NCBI GenBank assembly: GCA_013288655.1
Contig: JABDBK010000011.1
Coordinates: 1 to 50,231, forward strand
Direction: 5' to 3'
Length of the DNA stretch: 50,231 nucleotides
Origin: Gammaproteobacteria bacterium
Lineage (GTDB): Bacteria; Pseudomonadota; Gammaproteobacteria; DSM-16500
The first letter of the stretch is position 1, and each line of letters opens with the position of its first letter. Below are positions 17,631 to 27,239 of the stretch, one piece after another. The notes under the pieces were generated by a model. That model was not told the DNA's origin, made no database searches, and was given only the letters and a program-made list of their open reading frames with translations. A program made the translations under genes and the position numbers.

Positions 17631-17664
17631 CATTTGAAATTATAATGCTTTTTTATTTCAAATG
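17631..17664. promoter_or_regulatory. Candidate operator of the orphan antitoxin
   Basis: CATTTGAAAT (17631-17640) and ATTTCAAATG (17655-17664) form a perfect 10-bp inverted repeat with a 14-nt spacer. The spacer contains TATAAT-like bases readable on both strands, about 25-35 nt upstream of the antitoxin start. Position and symmetry suit autorepression by an HTH dimer. Confidence 0.55.
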
Positions 17665-17761
17665 CATTCATTGTCTGCAGCTGCTATATTCCCCTTCCTG
17701 TAATGTTGAAAAGGAAATGTATAAACAAAAAATCGTACCATAGGCTACGACTGTTCTGAGC
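17665..17761. other. Gap between antitoxin operator and repeat island
   Basis: Non-coding and AT-rich; nothing supported. Together with the two repeat elements, it makes the 17608-18441 stretch gene-free. Confidence 0.5.
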
Positions 17762-18273
17762 TATCTCCTTAGAGCCTGTTCAAAATCTTTATTTATAAAC
17801 TCGATTCTGCAGTTTTTATGTGGGTAGCTATATTTATTTTACTATTCTACTGCTGTCATCCCGTGCGAGAGGCCGCCCTATGAACTAGAGCAGATCATTG
17901 CTGCATCGCGGCCGGAGTCACGGGATCTGGTAGTGGTTTTGAGTAGAACTTCATTTGCTTTTTATCTTGAGTCTTCATATTTGGTGGTTCTGAAAATAAT
18001 CTCTTGGCCACACTTCAGTCATAGAAAAAAGAATCGTAAAAAATATTTGTTTTAATGTGGGTTGGCAAAAGGTTCCTACTCAAAGCCGCTACCAGATCCC
18101 GTGACTTCGGCCGCGATGCAGCAATGATCTGCTCTAGTTCATAGGGCGGCCTCTCGCACGGGATGACAGCAGTAGAATAGTAAAATAAATATAGCTACCC
18201 ACATAAAAACTGCGGAATTGAGTTTATATATAAATAAAGATTTTGAACAGGTTTTTCAATGTGTAAGGAGATA
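17762..18273. mobile_element. Large inverted-repeat element (about 190-bp arms, 120-bp centre)
   Basis: The left arm (17762-17951) and right arm (18072-18273) are near-identical reverse complements. The outer ends are TATCTCCTTA and TAAGGAGATA; next come CCTGTTCAAAATC and GATTTTGAACAGG, and then a GC-rich block containing GTCATCCCGTGCGAGAGG. The block itself holds a shorter hairpin (ATCCCGTG with CACGGGAT). The AT-rich centre (17952-18071) encodes nothing I can support. No transposase is present, so this is a non-autonomous palindromic element; any transcript would fold into a long hairpin. Confidence 0.75.
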
Positions 18274-18279
18274 ACTCTG

Positions 18280-18434
18280 ACGCGATTCTCAACTTTAAAT
18301 TACGTTAATGTAGGGTGGGCAAAGCGCAGCGTGCCCACCAACCCATTGGTGGGCACGTCGCTGAAAGGCGCTCCTTTGCCCACCCTACAAAAATCACCAA
18401 AATTCATATGGTTAATAAAAGTTGAGAATCGCGT
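18280..18434. mobile_element. MITE-like element with 17-bp terminal repeats and target duplication
   Basis: Terminal inverted repeats ACGCGATTCTCAACTTT (18280-18296) and AAAGTTGAGAATCGCGT (18418-18434) match perfectly. AACTCTG borders both outer ends (18273-18279 and 18435-18441), which looks like a 7-bp target-site duplication. The 155-bp interior carries a second palindrome, TGTAGGGTGGGCAAAG...CTTTGCCCACCCTACA (18310-18389), with no coding capacity. An open frame crossing it (18259-18459) is an artefact. Confidence 0.72.
18310..18389. repeat. Dispersed palindromic repeat (CTTTGCCCACCCTACA family), copy 2, full length
   Basis: An 80-bp imperfect palindrome. The outer arms TGTAGGGTGGGCAAAG and CTTTGCCCACCCTACA pair fully; the inner arms GTGCCCACCAA and TTGGTGGGCAC pair as well. 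Right half nearly identical to 5648-5690; its end also occurs at 43182-43200. Confidence 0.75.
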
Positions 18435-18441
18435 AACTCTG

Positions 18442-18717
18442 TTAGTATCTATGTCTTAGAGGTTTAGCATGTTTTCGAGGTTTGTCAGCATCAGGTTCAT
18501 TTAATTCTTTTAAGCATCGCTGCGCTTGATCTAATACTTTTTGTGATGCTTCCTTGCAATCTTGTTCACTATAAAGAGGTTGCGTCTGTTGTCCATAAGG
18601 TCTGTCATCATCCATGCCCAAGCTTGTTTCTTGGACGAAAACAGTAGAGCTTCTACATTTTTCAATAGCAATGGCTTGTAAGAATTGTAGATATGCGCTG
18701 CATCGTGATTTACTCAT
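18442..18717 (-). CDS. Small cytosolic protein of unknown function
   Basis: 91 residues, no signal peptide or membrane segment. Sequence is polar: four Cys residues (two of them in 'KCRSST' and 'QDCKEAS', one in 'QRCLKELN'), a helical central part ('EQDCKEASQKVLDQAQRCLKELN') and a basic tail ('ADKPRKHAKPLRHRY'). A strong ribosome site (AAGGAA, 7-8 nt upstream) supports it as real. It lies between the repeat island and kdpD. I recognise no family. Confidence 0.55.
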   Translation of the reverse strand: MSKSRCSAYLQFLQAIAIEKCRSSTVFVQETSLGMDDDRPYGQQTQPLYSEQDCKEASQKVLDQAQRCLKELNEPDADKPRKHAKPLRHRY

Positions 18718-18820
18718 GATTAATTCCTTTTTTTGAATTGTTTTAAAATTCTAATATTGCAAGTGTATCTAACACGGCGATGATTCTAGCACCATTGAAA
18801 TATAAAAAGTAATTAATTTT

Positions 18821-21472
18821 TCATAACGATAAAGGCAACGTAAACCTAAACGCCGCACCACCTTCTTTCCTATTTTCCGCCCAAATTTTCCCGCCATGCG
18901 CACTGATAATGGCACGACAAATCGAAAGACCTAATCCTAAACCTCTTTCAGTCGTTAACATGCGGCCGCGATAAAATTTTTCAAATAATTTATTGACTTC
19001 ATCTGGCATGATACCAGGCCCATTATCTTCAATACTAATAACAACATATTGATTGTCTCGATCTGCTTTGATATTAATGGCAGATTCTGCGGGAGTGAAT
19101 TTCATAGCATTATCAATTAAATTAACAAATACCTCTTCAATAAGAGTTTTATCAAGAGGAATTTTGGGTAAATCATGGGGTAGAAAAATATTGATATGTT
19201 TTTTGCCGGATTTGGTGTAAGAAATTTTAAGTGCTGCCGCTATGACATCACTAAGTGGAAAAAGTTCTTTTTGTAACTTCACGGCATTATCATCAAGATA
19301 AGTAATTTGCAAGAAATTATGAATTAAACGATTGAGTTGCTCTAATTCTAAAATAATATCCTGACTTAATTTTTTAATTTGGTTTTTATTAAGATCGTTA
19401 CTTAATTCCATTAAGGTAGATGCGCTGCCGATCGCGGCGACAAGCGGCGTTCGTATATCATGTGATACAGCTTCTAAAAGCGCTGCGCGAATTCTATCTG
19501 TTTTGCTCTCTAATTCTAATTGTTTATGTTGTTCATGCAGCCGATCCACTTCAATGGCTAACGCTACTTGATTAGCGCAAGATTCGAGTAGATGGCTTTG
19601 TTCCGGGGTGAATAACATAGTGTTATCTTTTGGCTTTATTCGTAATACGCCAATGGGTTGTTGCGATGAAATCAAGGGAACATAAATAGCGTCAGAAAAA
19701 GGTAAAGTGTCAGTGCCCAAGCCTGCTACCTGCCCTAAATCGTAGACCCATTGAGCGACACTATAATCTTTGGCATTTAATATTAATTTTGTACCATGAC
19801 CTGCTTTGACTTCTAAGTGGCCCTCTATCGCTAGCAATGCAAGCACTTCACTATTAAAAATATTAGCCATATAGTTTACAGCAATATCAAGTAATTTATT
19901 AACGCCGCGACTACTTGCAAGCTGACGACTTAAAGCATGCAGTGTCGATGATCGTCTTTCGAGGAGCCGTGCAGCATTAGTCTGTTTTTTCATCATGATG
20001 GTTAATTGACTAATAATTTGTGTGACTAATAATATGATAAATAGAGTAAAAAAAAGTTGAGTATTCGCTATTAAAAACCCATTTTCATGATGAGTGAAAA
20101 AGTATGCATATGCGATAACGCTAAGCACAGAAGCTAATATCGATGGTCCGCTTTTTCCTAATAATGCAACTATGGTGACGGTAACGATATATACCAATAT
20201 GATAGTTGTTGTTTGAAAGTATGTTGAAAAAAGGAGATTGATTGCAGTCGCTAAACCAAGGATACCTAGAGAAAATGCATAGGCTTTCCATGGGAATTTT
20301 TTTTCTGATGGTTCATAAGCATATTTTGACGGTTTACTTTCTTGAGAATCATCATTAATCATGTATATATCAATTTCATCACTAGATTTAATTAAGTTAT
20401 CGGTTAAATTACGTAAAAATATTTTTTCCCACCAGCGATGTTTACGTTTTCCTACAATAATTTTTGTAACATTTAATTCTCGACAAATATGAATAATCTC
20501 TGACGTAGCATTCATGCCATACAGTATTTTAGTTTCAGCTCCCAATTGTTCAGCAAGGCGTAAATTATTGATAGCTCTGCTACGGTTCTGTTCTGAGCCT
20601 CCAATGTCCACATGAACTGCAATCCACTCTGCTTGCAGGCTGGATGCCATTCTTCTTGTAGCACGAATGAGTTTAGTCGCGTTCTTACTGCTAGAGATGC
20701 AAACCAACAATTTTTCTTTTGTTGCCCAGATAGATTTGATGCCTTTACCTTTTCTGTAAGATAAAACTTGTTCTCCTACGCGTTCTGCGGTGATTCGTAA
20801 AGCGAGCTCACGTAAGGCGCTTAAATTCCCTTGCCGAAAAAAATGTTCTACTGCAAGTTCTGCCTGTTGCGGAATATAAACTTTTCCTTCTTGCATACGT
20901 TTTAAAAGATCTTCGGGTGGAAGATCGACGAGCTCTACTGAATCAGCTATTTCAAGCATGGAATTTGGAACGGTTTCATTCACGCGAGTATGAATAATTT
21001 GTGTAACAATATCATTTAGGCTTTCGATATGTTGAACATTCAGTGTGGTATAAACATTTATGCCGCGGTCAAGTATTTCTTTGATGTCTTGCCATCGTTT
21101 ATTATGCCTGAGTCCTGGAACATTGGTATGAGCCATTTCATCAATAAGTATGGTGTGAGGATTTCTTTTTAATGTTGCATCGAGATCAAATTCTGAAAGT
21201 GTTTGACCGTGATATTCAACATTTTGTCGAGGTAAAATTTCAAATTTTTTAAGAAAAAATTCAATCTCTTTTCGTCCATGTGATTCAACAATCCCAACGA
21301 TAATATCAAGACCTTTTTCACGTTTAGCGATGGCATCTTCAAGCATGCTATATGTTTTTCCAACGCCAGGCGCTGCCCCCAGGTAAATTTTTAGTTTTCC
21401 TCTTTTTGCGCGCAGGTCTTCTTCTTTTGCAGATTGCAGTAGTGCTTCTGGATCAGGTCTTGGTTTTTTCAT
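18821..21472 (-). CDS. kdpD: K+ sensor histidine kinase KdpD
   Basis: 883 residues, complete. KdpD N-domain with Walker A GAAPGVGKT (residues 32-40) and Walker B-like 'TILIDEMAHTNVPG'; a Usp-like domain (about 250-365); four membrane segments (about 390-500); a GAF domain (about 520-645); a kinase core with H box SHDIRTPL (His671), N box NLIDNAMKFTP, G1 DNGPGI and G2 GLGLGLSI. It normally senses K+ limitation and turgor and phosphorylates KdpE. No kdpE lies after it: downstream are a small unknown gene and the repeat island. Separated from kdpC by 6 nt, so co-transcribed. Confidence 0.95.
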   Translation of the reverse strand: MKKPRPDPEALLQSAKEEDLRAKRGKLKIYLGAAPGVGKTYSMLEDAIAKREKGLDIIVGIVESHGRKEIEFFLKKFEILPRQNVEYHGQTLSEFDLDATLKRNPHTILIDEMAHTNVPGLRHNKRWQDIKEILDRGINVYTTLNVQHIESLNDIVTQIIHTRVNETVPNSMLEIADSVELVDLPPEDLLKRMQEGKVYIPQQAELAVEHFFRQGNLSALRELALRITAERVGEQVLSYRKGKGIKSIWATKEKLLVCISSSKNATKLIRATRRMASSLQAEWIAVHVDIGGSEQNRSRAINNLRLAEQLGAETKILYGMNATSEIIHICRELNVTKIIVGKRKHRWWEKIFLRNLTDNLIKSSDEIDIYMINDDSQESKPSKYAYEPSEKKFPWKAYAFSLGILGLATAINLLFSTYFQTTTIILVYIVTVTIVALLGKSGPSILASVLSVIAYAYFFTHHENGFLIANTQLFFTLFIILLVTQIISQLTIMMKKQTNAARLLERRSSTLHALSRQLASSRGVNKLLDIAVNYMANIFNSEVLALLAIEGHLEVKAGHGTKLILNAKDYSVAQWVYDLGQVAGLGTDTLPFSDAIYVPLISSQQPIGVLRIKPKDNTMLFTPEQSHLLESCANQVALAIEVDRLHEQHKQLELESKTDRIRAALLEAVSHDIRTPLVAAIGSASTLMELSNDLNKNQIKKLSQDIILELEQLNRLIHNFLQITYLDDNAVKLQKELFPLSDVIAAALKISYTKSGKKHINIFLPHDLPKIPLDKTLIEEVFVNLIDNAMKFTPAESAINIKADRDNQYVVISIEDNGPGIMPDEVNKLFEKFYRGRMLTTERGLGLGLSICRAIISAHGGKIWAENRKEGGAAFRFTLPLSL

Positions 21473-21478
21473 AGGTTT

Positions 21479-22063
21479 TTATCCAGCTTTGCTATGTGAA
21501 AGTAATGCCATATTTAACGCTAGAACATTAACTCTTGGTTCACCCATAAAACCAGCGTAAGGCCGCATGGTATATTGATCAACGATATGTGTGAGGACAT
21601 CATTTGAAATGCCGCGTACTTTGGCGATGCGTGGTATTTGATATAAAGCTGCCATAGGACTAATGTCTGGATCCAATCCGCTTGCAGAGTGAGTCACCAA
21701 ATCAATAGGAATACGTTGGTGGTTCTCGGGGTCCAAAAGATGCAGGTTATGGATGTTAGTTTGCAGGGCATGTATTAGCATGGGATTAGTGAGTGCAAGG
21801 TTTGATCCAGAGGAATTCTTGGCATCATAGGGAAGAGGTGACGTTGCAGAAGGTCTGCCATGAAAAAAATCAGGTGAAGTAAAGGATTGGCCTATCCATG
21901 TAGAGCCTATGATTTTACCATCTTTTTTGAGGAGACTGCCATTGGCTTGCCATGGAAAAAATAATTGCGCTAAGCCTGTGATAGAAAGAGGGTAGACTAA
22001 ACCTGTTAGCAAAGTAAGTAATAAAAGTAAACGGCTTGCTGTTCTTATGTGTTTCATATCCAT
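21479..22063 (-). CDS. kdpC: Potassium-transporting ATPase KdpC subunit
   Basis: 194 residues. One N-terminal membrane helix ('[25 protein letters not shown]') and a periplasmic domain with the family blocks '[22 protein letters not shown]', '[10 protein letters not shown]', '[29 protein letters not shown]' and '[10 protein letters not shown]'-like end. It stabilises the KdpFABC complex and aids K+ loading. Overlaps kdpB by 10 nt. Confidence 0.95.
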   Translation of the reverse strand: MDMKHIRTASRLLLLLTLLTGLVYPLSITGLAQLFFPWQANGSLLKKDGKIIGSTWIGQSFTSPDFFHGRPSATSPLPYDAKNSSGSNLALTNPMLIHALQTNIHNLHLLDPENHQRIPIDLVTHSASGLDPDISPMAALYQIPRIAKVRGISNDVLTHIVDQYTMRPYAGFMGEPRVNVLALNMALLSHSKAG

Positions 22064-24114
22064 TGGAGTCCCACCAATATCAAATCAATAAGCTTGATCC
22101 CTATGAATGGGATAATGAGTCCGCCTAAGCCATAGATGAAAAGATTTATTCTTAATAATTGTTCTGCTGAGACTGCATGATATTTAACGCCGCGTAATGC
22201 CAGAGGTATCAGGAAAATAATAATGAACGCATTGAATATCACGGCAGATAAAATTGCACTTTGAGGTGATGCCAGTTTCATGATATTTAATGTATTCAAT
22301 ACAGGATAGGTGGATGCAAATGCTGCAGGAATAATCGCAAAATATTTTGCGATATCATTTGAAATACTAAATGTCGTTAAAGCGCCTCTCGTTATCAGTA
22401 ATTGCTTTCCAATTTGAATGACTTCAAGAATTTTTGTAGGATTTGAATCAAGATCAACTAGATTACCTGCTTCTTTTGCGATTTGTGTTCCTGTATTCAT
22501 GGCGACGGCTACATCGGCTTGTGCAAGTGCTGGAGCATCATTTGTCCCATCACCTGTCATCGCAACCAAATGGCCTTCTGCTTGATAACGACGTATTAAC
22601 TTAAGTTTGTCTTCTGGAGTTGCATCAGCCAGAAAGTCATCCACACCTGCTTCTGCAGCTATCGCGGCTGCCGTGAGTTGGTTATCGCCAGTGACCATGA
22701 TCGTTTTAATTCCCATGCGTCGTAATTCTGCAAAGCGTTCTCGTATACCACCTTTTACTATATCTTTTAGATGTACAATACCAAGAACAGTAGCTCCTTC
22801 TGTGACGACTAATGGAGTCCCACCTTTGCGTGCAATGGTGTCTATATCTTTTTTTATAGACTCAGGAAATTTACCGCCTAATGTTTCGATATAGCTTTCG
22901 ATTGCCTGTACTGCGCCTTTACGAATTTGCCGGCCTGGTAAGTTGGCGCCACTTATTCGTGTTTGAGCTGTGAAAGGTAAAAAGGTGGCTCCCATTTCCT
23001 GAATATCGCGGCCACGTAAGCCATATTTTTCTTTGACTAATATAACTATACTTCTACCTTCGGGTGTTTCATCCGCCAAAGATGCAAGTTGTGCGGCATC
23101 GGCAAGTGTTTGAATTGCTACACCATCCGCTGGGATGAGTTTTGTTGCCTGTCTATTTCCTAGAGTGATTGTTCCAGTTTTATCTAAAATAAGTATGTCA
23201 ATATCACCAGCAGTTTCAATGGCTTTTCCCGATAATGCAATCACATTAGCTTGAATCATTCTATCCATACCGGCAATGCCTATAGCCGATAATAACGCGC
23301 CAATGGTTGTAGGTGCTAAACAGACAAATAGAGCAACTAAGACTGTAATACTTGCTATTTTTCCGCCTGTGATGGATGCGCCATATATCGTATAAGGTAA
23401 GCTGCTTGCGCATACGAATAAAAATACAAGGGTAAGTGCGGCTAATAATATAGTAAGAGCAAGTTCATTCGGCGTTTTTTGTCTGGATGCGCCTTCTACT
23501 AGGCTTATCATTTCATCGATAAATGTTTCGCCAGGATTTGCGGTGATTCGGACGATGATCCAGTCCGAAATAACTTGTGTGCCGCCTGTGACCGAGTTGC
23601 GATCACCGCCGCTTTCGCGGATCACAGGTGCGCTTTCGCCTGTAATGGCGCTTTCGTTGACGGATGCAACGCCTTCAATGACTTCTCCATCGCTGGGTAT
23701 AAAATCGCCGGCTTCGATGAGTACAATGTCACCTTTATGTAAATTTCCAGAAAGAGTGAGTTTGATTTTAGATTTTTTTGAGGCAGACGAAAGTTTTTTG
23801 GCTAGAATGTCGTGTCGTACTTTGCGTAAGGCGAGTGCTTGCGCTTTTCCTCTTCCTTCTGCTAGAGCTTCAGCAAAATTAGCAAAGATAACTGTAAACC
23901 ATAAGCATAGAGATATGATTAAAATAAAATAACAAGGTACTTCACTCGGTAAAAAAATAGAATGTATAAACAGTCCGGATGTTAATAAAGACCCAATATA
24001 AACGGTAAAAATAACAGGATTTCGAATTTGATGCCGCACCGATAGTTTGCGAAAAGCATTAACGATAGCAGATTTAAAAATAGATTTTTCCCATAACGAT
24101 ATTTTAGCTGCCAT
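22054..24114 (-). CDS. kdpB: Potassium-transporting P-type ATPase KdpB
   Basis: 686 residues; the catalytic subunit. The phosphorylated Asp is Asp311 in DKTGT; the actuator motif TGES occurs in '[16 protein letters not shown]'; the hinge [10 protein letters not shown] is intact. Membrane segments are in pairs around residues 35-85, 220-280, and a C-terminal cluster after 580. Length and motifs match a working pump. Starts 11 nt inside kdpA and runs 10 nt into kdpC, the tight coupling typical for this operon. Confidence 0.96.
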   Translation of the reverse strand: MAAKISLWEKSIFKSAIVNAFRKLSVRHQIRNPVIFTVYIGSLLTSGLFIHSIFLPSEVPCYFILIISLCLWFTVIFANFAEALAEGRGKAQALALRKVRHDILAKKLSSASKKSKIKLTLSGNLHKGDIVLIEAGDFIPSDGEVIEGVASVNESAITGESAPVIRESGGDRNSVTGGTQVISDWIIVRITANPGETFIDEMISLVEGASRQKTPNELALTILLAALTLVFLFVCASSLPYTIYGASITGGKIASITVLVALFVCLAPTTIGALLSAIGIAGMDRMIQANVIALSGKAIETAGDIDILILDKTGTITLGNRQATKLIPADGVAIQTLADAAQLASLADETPEGRSIVILVKEKYGLRGRDIQEMGATFLPFTAQTRISGANLPGRQIRKGAVQAIESYIETLGGKFPESIKKDIDTIARKGGTPLVVTEGATVLGIVHLKDIVKGGIRERFAELRRMGIKTIMVTGDNQLTAAAIAAEAGVDDFLADATPEDKLKLIRRYQAEGHLVAMTGDGTNDAPALAQADVAVAMNTGTQIAKEAGNLVDLDSNPTKILEVIQIGKQLLITRGALTTFSISNDIAKYFAIIPAAFASTYPVLNTLNIMKLASPQSAILSAVIFNAFIIIFLIPLALRGVKYHAVSAEQLLRINLFIYGLGGLIIPFIGIKLIDLILVGLQWI

Positions 24115-25816
24115 GGTATCCCCAAAATGTTAAGTGTTCGACGATAGGCCCTAGAGCTAGAGATGGAAAAAATGATAATCCGCCTATGATAACAGAGACG
24201 CTAACGATAAAAAAAATGAAGAGAGGAGTATGCGTACTTAAAGTGCCGGCGCTTTTGGGGACAAAGGTTTTTTTTGCCATGGATCCTGCAATAGCGAGCA
24301 CAGGAATGGCAACCCAATAACGTGAAAGTAACATTTCTATGCCGCCAGCAATATTATAAAATGGAGTATTAGCTTGTAATCCTGAAAGTGCGCTGCCATT
24401 ATTGTTGCCCATCGAAGTAAATGCATAGAGTATCTGACTAAAGCCATGAGGCCCTGGATTACTAACGCTACTTGTGCCTAATGTCGTCACGCTTGCTATG
24501 GCAGTTAATAGTAAAGTGAATAAGGGCATGATTAATATGGCAACACATGCCATTTTCATTTCAAAGGGTTCAATTTTTTTGCCCAAATATTCAGGTGTGC
24601 GTCCAACCATTAGTCCTGCTATAAAAACAGCAATAATGAATACCATGATGATTCCATACATTCCTGATCCAACGCCGCCAAATGCGATTTCTCCTAAATG
24701 CATAAGCCATAAAGCTGAAAATACACCGAGAGGTGTATAGGAATCCAGCATAGAATTGACGGAACCATTGGATGTTGCTGTGGTAAGGCTAGTCCAAAAG
24801 GCAGAGTTAAAAACACCAAAACGTAATTCCTTACCCTCCATGTTCCCTGTTTGTTGAATATCCATAGAGATAAAGTTTGGAACAATTTGTTGCTCGGATA
24901 TGACTGTCATGATGGCTATGGGAATGAGCAAGATCAGCATAATAAATAGAATTGCCCAACCTTGTTTTCTATCATTGATCAACATGCCAAAGGTGTAACA
25001 TAATGCTGCGGGAATAAGTAAAATGGCAAGCATTTCAAGTAAATTGGTGAGAGGCGTGGGGTTTTGAAAAGGATGAGCTGCATTGACATTGAAAAATCCA
25101 CCGCCATTACTGCCTAGTTGTTCAATGGCAACTTGTGATGCCACAGGTCCCATCGGAAGAGTTTGTTCTTCGATGGGATTTTGTAATGCATAGAATTTTT
25201 GATAGGGATTAAGGTTTTGAATCACACCTTGCGCGCTTAATGCCATGGCGAGTATGCAAGCAAGAGGCAGCAGTATATAGAGTGTCCCGCGTGTCATATC
25301 TACCCAATAATTACCAAGCGTCCCACTTGCCTGCCTTGAAAAACCTCTTGTTAAAGCAACAAATAAGGATAGTCCTGTGCTTGCCGAAAGAAAATTTTGT
25401 ACAGTCATTCCAAGCATTTGTGTTAAATAACTTAACGATGTTTCTCCCGAATAAGCTTGCCAGTTAGTATTGGTTACAAAGCTTGCAGCGGTATTAAATG
25501 ATAGATCAGGCGGGATGCTAGAGAATGATTCAGGATTAAGAGGTAGATAATATTGAATGCGTAAAATAAGATAGAGCAATAGCATGCCAAACATATTAAA
25601 AATTAACATACAGTATAAATAAGTTTTCCAGCTCATTCCTTGCTTGCTGTCAATGCCGCATATTCGATAACACCCTTGTTCTACAGGGCCAAAGATATTA
25701 TTCAAACCACATGATTTACCTTCATAAACGCGATATATATACCAACCAAGTGGTCTCACTAATAAAATAATAATGATAAAATAAAAAAACATTTGGAGCA
25801 GGTTATGTTGGGTCAT
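24104..25816 (-). CDS. kdpA: Potassium-transporting ATPase KdpA subunit (K+ channel-like)
   Basis: 570 residues, about ten membrane helices, the K+-binding subunit. Four selectivity-filter-like loops are visible: '[14 protein letters not shown]', '[16 protein letters not shown]', '[12 protein letters not shown]' and '[11 protein letters not shown]'. AGGA precedes ATG 25816. 21 nt after kdpF. Confidence 0.96.
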   Translation of the reverse strand: MTQHNLLQMFFYFIIIILLVRPLGWYIYRVYEGKSCGLNNIFGPVEQGCYRICGIDSKQGMSWKTYLYCMLIFNMFGMLLLYLILRIQYYLPLNPESFSSIPPDLSFNTAASFVTNTNWQAYSGETSLSYLTQMLGMTVQNFLSASTGLSLFVALTRGFSRQASGTLGNYWVDMTRGTLYILLPLACILAMALSAQGVIQNLNPYQKFYALQNPIEEQTLPMGPVASQVAIEQLGSNGGGFFNVNAAHPFQNPTPLTNLLEMLAILLIPAALCYTFGMLINDRKQGWAILFIMLILLIPIAIMTVISEQQIVPNFISMDIQQTGNMEGKELRFGVFNSAFWTSLTTATSNGSVNSMLDSYTPLGVFSALWLMHLGEIAFGGVGSGMYGIIMVFIIAVFIAGLMVGRTPEYLGKKIEPFEMKMACVAILIMPLFTLLLTAIASVTTLGTSSVSNPGPHGFSQILYAFTSMGNNNGSALSGLQANTPFYNIAGGIEMLLSRYWVAIPVLAIAGSMAKKTFVPKSAGTLSTHTPLFIFFIVSVSVIIGGLSFFPSLALGPIVEHLTFWGYHGS

Positions 25817-25837
25817 GGGAATCCTTTCCTCGCGATG

Positions 25838-25924
25838 TTAAAATAGCTCAGGTTTAAAAAGCGCTATGAGTAAATATATGAACATCGCTAAGGTGACCAA
25901 ACCGCCAATGCAGTAGAGAGCCAT
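25838..25924 (-). CDS. kdpF: KdpF, small stabilising subunit of the K+ pump
   Basis: A 28-residue peptide starting MALYCIGGLVTLAMFIYLLI and ending ALFKPELF. One membrane helix followed by the family's closing 'L..P E x F' pattern, as in E. coli KdpF. It sits directly upstream of kdpA. Its ATG shares one base with the stop of a preceding micro-ORF (TAATG), and GAGGTAGG lies just before it. Confidence 0.9.
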   Translation of the reverse strand: MALYCIGGLVTLAMFIYLLIALFKPELF

Positions 25925-26019
25925 TACCTACCTCGTGACAATGTATCAAAAAATTGAACAAGAAGAAAACATAAAGCGAAAAGTATAAATGTTATTAAGA
26001 CAAGTATTAGATCATCCAT
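25924..26019 (-). CDS. 31-residue membrane micro-protein leading the kdp operon
   Basis: Reads MDDLILVLITFILFALCFLL, then VQFFDTLSRGR. One hydrophobic helix (residues 4-24) with acidic residues before and basic residues after it, so an N-out or N-in single-pass peptide. AAGGA lies 7-8 nt upstream of the ATG. Its stop overlaps the kdpF start (TAATG), which suggests translational coupling and therefore a real gene. Similar short 'MD-LL-hydrophobic-...-R' peptides upstream of kdpF are, from memory, widespread and mostly unannotated. Function unknown; a further Kdp subunit or assembly factor is one guess. Confidence 0.7.
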   Translation of the reverse strand: MDDLILVLITFILFALCFLLVQFFDTLSRGR

Positions 26020-26170
26020 AGCCTATCCTTGCGAATTGGAAACAAGCCCTATTCTCCAGCAAAACACAGCTATTCGCAAATCGTTTCCTGTCTGTTAACA
26101 GAAAAGCACATGACACCTCATAAGCAATACGATAATCTAGTTTGAAAATATTTTTATAAGGAAATAAGCG

Positions 26171-27139
26171 ATGAAAAAAACAAGCTTGTTTTTTGTTCTT
26201 CTTATATTCAGCGCAGCATTGTTTGCACAAACTATAAGCGAACTTGTTTTTTTTGGCGACAGTCTTACTGATAATGGTAATTTATACAACGCAGTTAAAA
26301 AATTCGTTCCAAAAGATCCGCCTTATTATAAAGGACGGTTTAGTAACGGGCCTGTTTGGGCTGATTTTATGAGCGTCTATTTTAATGAAAAATACGGTAC
26401 TCAAACACAAAATTATGCAGTAGGTGGAGCAACGGTTGTTTGGCGAAGCATTTTTGATCCTGCTGTACCTTATTATTTAAAGCAAGAAGTTAATAGTTAT
26501 GTAAAATCAAGCAGTGCGACAAATAAAGATTCTGTGCTTTATTCATTATGGATAGGTGCAAATGATTATATGGATGAAACAAAGCAACCTGTTGATTTGT
26601 TGGTCAAAGAGGTCATCGATGAGCTCGTTATACAAATTAGAGAGTTGATTGAGCATGGCGGGAAAAATTTTGTGATAATAGATTTACCAGATTTATCAAA
26701 ATCTCCTTATGCGAAGACAATCAGTCAAGAACAGAAAGATAGATTAAAGTTACTTAGTCAGTTACATCATGAAAAATTGTTGGATGCGGTTCATTTTTTA
26801 CGAAAAGTTTATCCTGCATTTCACTTTATCTACGTAGATGGGTATGACATGTTTAACGATATGACGACGAATATACAAAGTTATAATCAAAAATATAACA
26901 AGCATATCGTGAATTTAACCGATTCTTGCTGGCCAGGCGGCTACAGAGGTATTCATCAAAACATGGACTCAACATCGCTTTCTATTGCAAATGACGTTGC
27001 TATAGCACAGTCTTTGGGAGTCATACCATGTAATAATCCAGATGATTATCTTTTTTGGGATTCGGTCCATCCTTCGGTAGTGATACATGAAATATTTGCC
27101 AATATGGTTATAGAAACTATTGAGCGTGAATTAACGTGA
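26171..27139 (+). CDS. Secreted GDSL/SGNH hydrolase (lysophospholipase-like)
   Basis: 322 residues with a signal peptide (residues 1-19, cut after ALFA). SGNH blocks: GDSLTDNGN with nucleophile Ser31; 'GRFSNGPVWADF' and 'NYAVGGA' (block II); 'WIGANDY' with the Asn (block III); 'WDSVHPS' with Asp297 and His300 (block V). Related to Legionella PlaA-type lysophospholipase/acyltransferases and thermolabile haemolysins, which attack host or self lipids outside the cell. AAGGAAA lies about 8 nt upstream. Divergent from the kdp operon. Confidence 0.88.
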   Translation: MKKTSLFFVLLIFSAALFAQTISELVFFGDSLTDNGNLYNAVKKFVPKDPPYYKGRFSNGPVWADFMSVYFNEKYGTQTQNYAVGGATVVWRSIFDPAVPYYLKQEVNSYVKSSSATNKDSVLYSLWIGANDYMDETKQPVDLLVKEVIDELVIQIRELIEHGGKNFVIIDLPDLSKSPYAKTISQEQKDRLKLLSQLHHEKLLDAVHFLRKVYPAFHFIYVDGYDMFNDMTTNIQSYNQKYNKHIVNLTDSCWPGGYRGIHQNMDSTSLSIANDVAIAQSLGVIPCNNPDDYLFWDSVHPSVVIHEIFANMVIETIERELT

Positions 27140-27175
27140 AATAAATTATGGTAGACGAATTTTTTTATAGGCTGC

Positions 27176-27227
27176 TATAATGCACTTCCTATAGCATCTT
27201 TGCTATGGAAGGGATGTTATTTTTTAT
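27176..27227 (+). promoter_or_regulatory. Extended -10 promoter and leader hairpin before the His-rich gene
   Basis: TGCTATAAT (-10 TATAAT at 27176-27181, with the TG of an extended -10) is followed within a few nt by a stem CTTCC-ATAGC/GCTAT-GGAAG (27185-27211) and a T-rich run (27217-27227), then GCGAGGA and the ATG at 27240. The hairpin plus U-tract upstream of a ribosome site looks like a leader attenuator. It could instead be the terminator of the upstream GDSL gene. Confidence 0.45.
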
Positions 27228-27239
27228 TGCGAGGATATT

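Noticed and set aside
18259-18459. 66-residue open frame in the repeat island
   Set aside because: Runs through the MITE-like element and its palindrome; palindromic DNA, not a gene.
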